From the NCBI GenBank assembly GCA_003542295.1, contig DPKX01000225.1, positions 1,719 through 8,068 on the forward strand: DNA of 6,350 nt. The letters run 5' to 3'. This DNA is from Candidatus Atribacter hydrocarboniphilus (GTDB lineage: Bacteria > Atribacterota > Atribacteria > Atribacterales > Atribacteraceae). Below, piece by piece: positions 6,051-6,350 of this stretch. Position 1 is the stretch's first letter. The number at the start of each line of letters is the position of its first letter. A program made the translations under genes and the position numbers. The notes below the pieces were generated by a model. It ran no database searches. It was not told where the DNA came from and saw only the letters and a list, made by a program, of their open reading frames with translations.

Positions 6051-6096
6051 CAGTAAATTATATTATTTTTTAGAATTTCCTTCTGATTATTTTTTT

Positions 6097-6135
6097 CTTC
6101 TCCATTAATGGGAGAAAATTAGAGTGAGGATGAAA
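6097..6135. repeat. Dispersed palindromic repeat, copy 3
   Basis: TTCTCC (6098-6103) pairs with GGAGAA (6111-6116) around an ATTAATG loop, followed by the tail TTAGAGTGAGGATGAAAAC. It shares layout with the copy at 2859-2905 (TTCTCC, short AT loop, GGGAGAA, then TAAGTTCGATGGTGAA). It follows the 3' end of hydG, much as copy 2 follows the GIY-YIG-like gene. Confidence 0.6.
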
Positions 6136-6144
6136 ACAAAGATT

Positions 6145-6164
6145 CGACATGCCATGGCATGTCG
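6145..6164. repeat. Perfect 20-bp palindrome
   Basis: CGACATGCCATGGCATGTCG is identical to its own reverse complement over 20 bases, with no central loop. It may be the core of another dispersed element or a dimeric protein binding site. Nothing near it suggests which. Confidence 0.85.
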
Positions 6165-6260
6165 CTAGATTAATCGGACACAATACATTATGCCCCTACA
6201 ATTTCATATTCTTTGGTAGTGGCTTGATTTATGCCCATGGGTTTTCAAAATAAACTATCA

Positions 6261-6275
6261 TGCTGCTTAGCAGCA
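6261..6275. repeat. Short palindrome with single-base centre
   Basis: TGCTGCT and AGCAGCA are 7-base complementary arms around one T. It lies within the repeat-rich, gene-free right end. As RNA it would form a five-pair stem with a 5-base loop. Confidence 0.6.
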
Positions 6276-6315
6276 CCAGTTGACAATGAAAAAATTATTT
6301 GTCGATCATTTCCCC

Positions 6316-6342
6316 CTTTAGCAAAGGGTGTAAGGGGAATTT
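6316..6342 (-). repeat. C-rich dispersed repeat, copy B (inverted relative to copy A)
   Basis: Read on the minus strand, the segment starts AAATTCCCCTTAC and ends CCCTTTGCTAAAG, matching copy A at 1425-1454 at both ends with a shorter C run. The two copies are inverted and about 4.9 kb apart, flanking the UPF0316, GIY-YIG-like and hyd genes. Confidence 0.65.
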
Positions 6343-6350
6343 GAGTTTTT

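Larger units (their letters stand above)
6051..6350. other. Non-coding right end with palindromes and dispersed repeats
   Basis: No supported gene lies between the hydG stop and the window edge. The stretch right after the stop is AT-rich with T-runs but forms no convincing GC-containing terminator stem. The remainder is a series of palindromic elements at 6097-6135, 6145-6164, 6261-6275 and 6316-6342. Confidence 0.75.

Noticed and set aside
6051..6080. Possible terminator after hydG
   Set aside because: Only a four-pair AT stem can form before the T-run, too weak to support an intrinsic terminator.

Overview
The window is AT-rich DNA from what looks like an anaerobic bacterium. Shine-Dalgarno sites are strong (AAAGGAGG type), GTG and TTG starts occur, sigma70-like promoters are AT-rich, and there are several short palindromic dispersed repeats. 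The presence of [FeFe]-hydrogenase maturases implies a fermentative, H2-metabolising anaerobe. The gene content would fit Atribacterota, Thermotogota or clostridial-type lineages. I cannot fix the phylum from the sequence alone.

Layout. Minus strand, 1-1256: a nicotinamidase/isochorismatase-type cysteine hydrolase, followed 57 bases downstream by a secreted protein. That protein has an AMIN-like N-terminal domain and a carboxypeptidase-regulatory-like beta-sandwich domain, and it is cut by the left window edge. Bases 1257-1628 are a divergent intergenic region with one promoter candidate for each side and two dispersed-repeat copies. Plus strand, 1629-2210: a UPF0316 (DUF5698 + DUF2179) membrane protein. 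Plus strand, 2489-2824: a small degenerate GIY-YIG-like protein behind its own promoter and a leader of about 200 bases. Its 3' side carries a perfect 13-bp hairpin belonging to a repeat family with three copies in the window.

The main unit is 2992-6050. A near-consensus promoter (TTGAAA, 17 bases, TATATT) drives a leader RNA of about 150 nt that ends in a clear intrinsic terminator. After about 100 more bases comes an operon: a TM1266-family putative iron-only hydrogenase system regulator, then hydE, then hydG. HydG makes the CO and cyanide ligands of the H-cluster, carried on an iron-cysteine synthon. HydE processes that synthon on the way to the diiron subcluster. HydF, the assembly scaffold, and the hydrogenase itself are not in the window.

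The most interesting signal is the leader. It can form a long-range P1-like stem, a terminator, and an antiterminator that competes with both. This is the architecture of a transcription-attenuating riboswitch, and I could not match it to a known class. HydE also lacks all three cysteines of the accessory C-terminal cluster. The right end (6051-6350) holds no gene, only palindromes and dispersed repeats.
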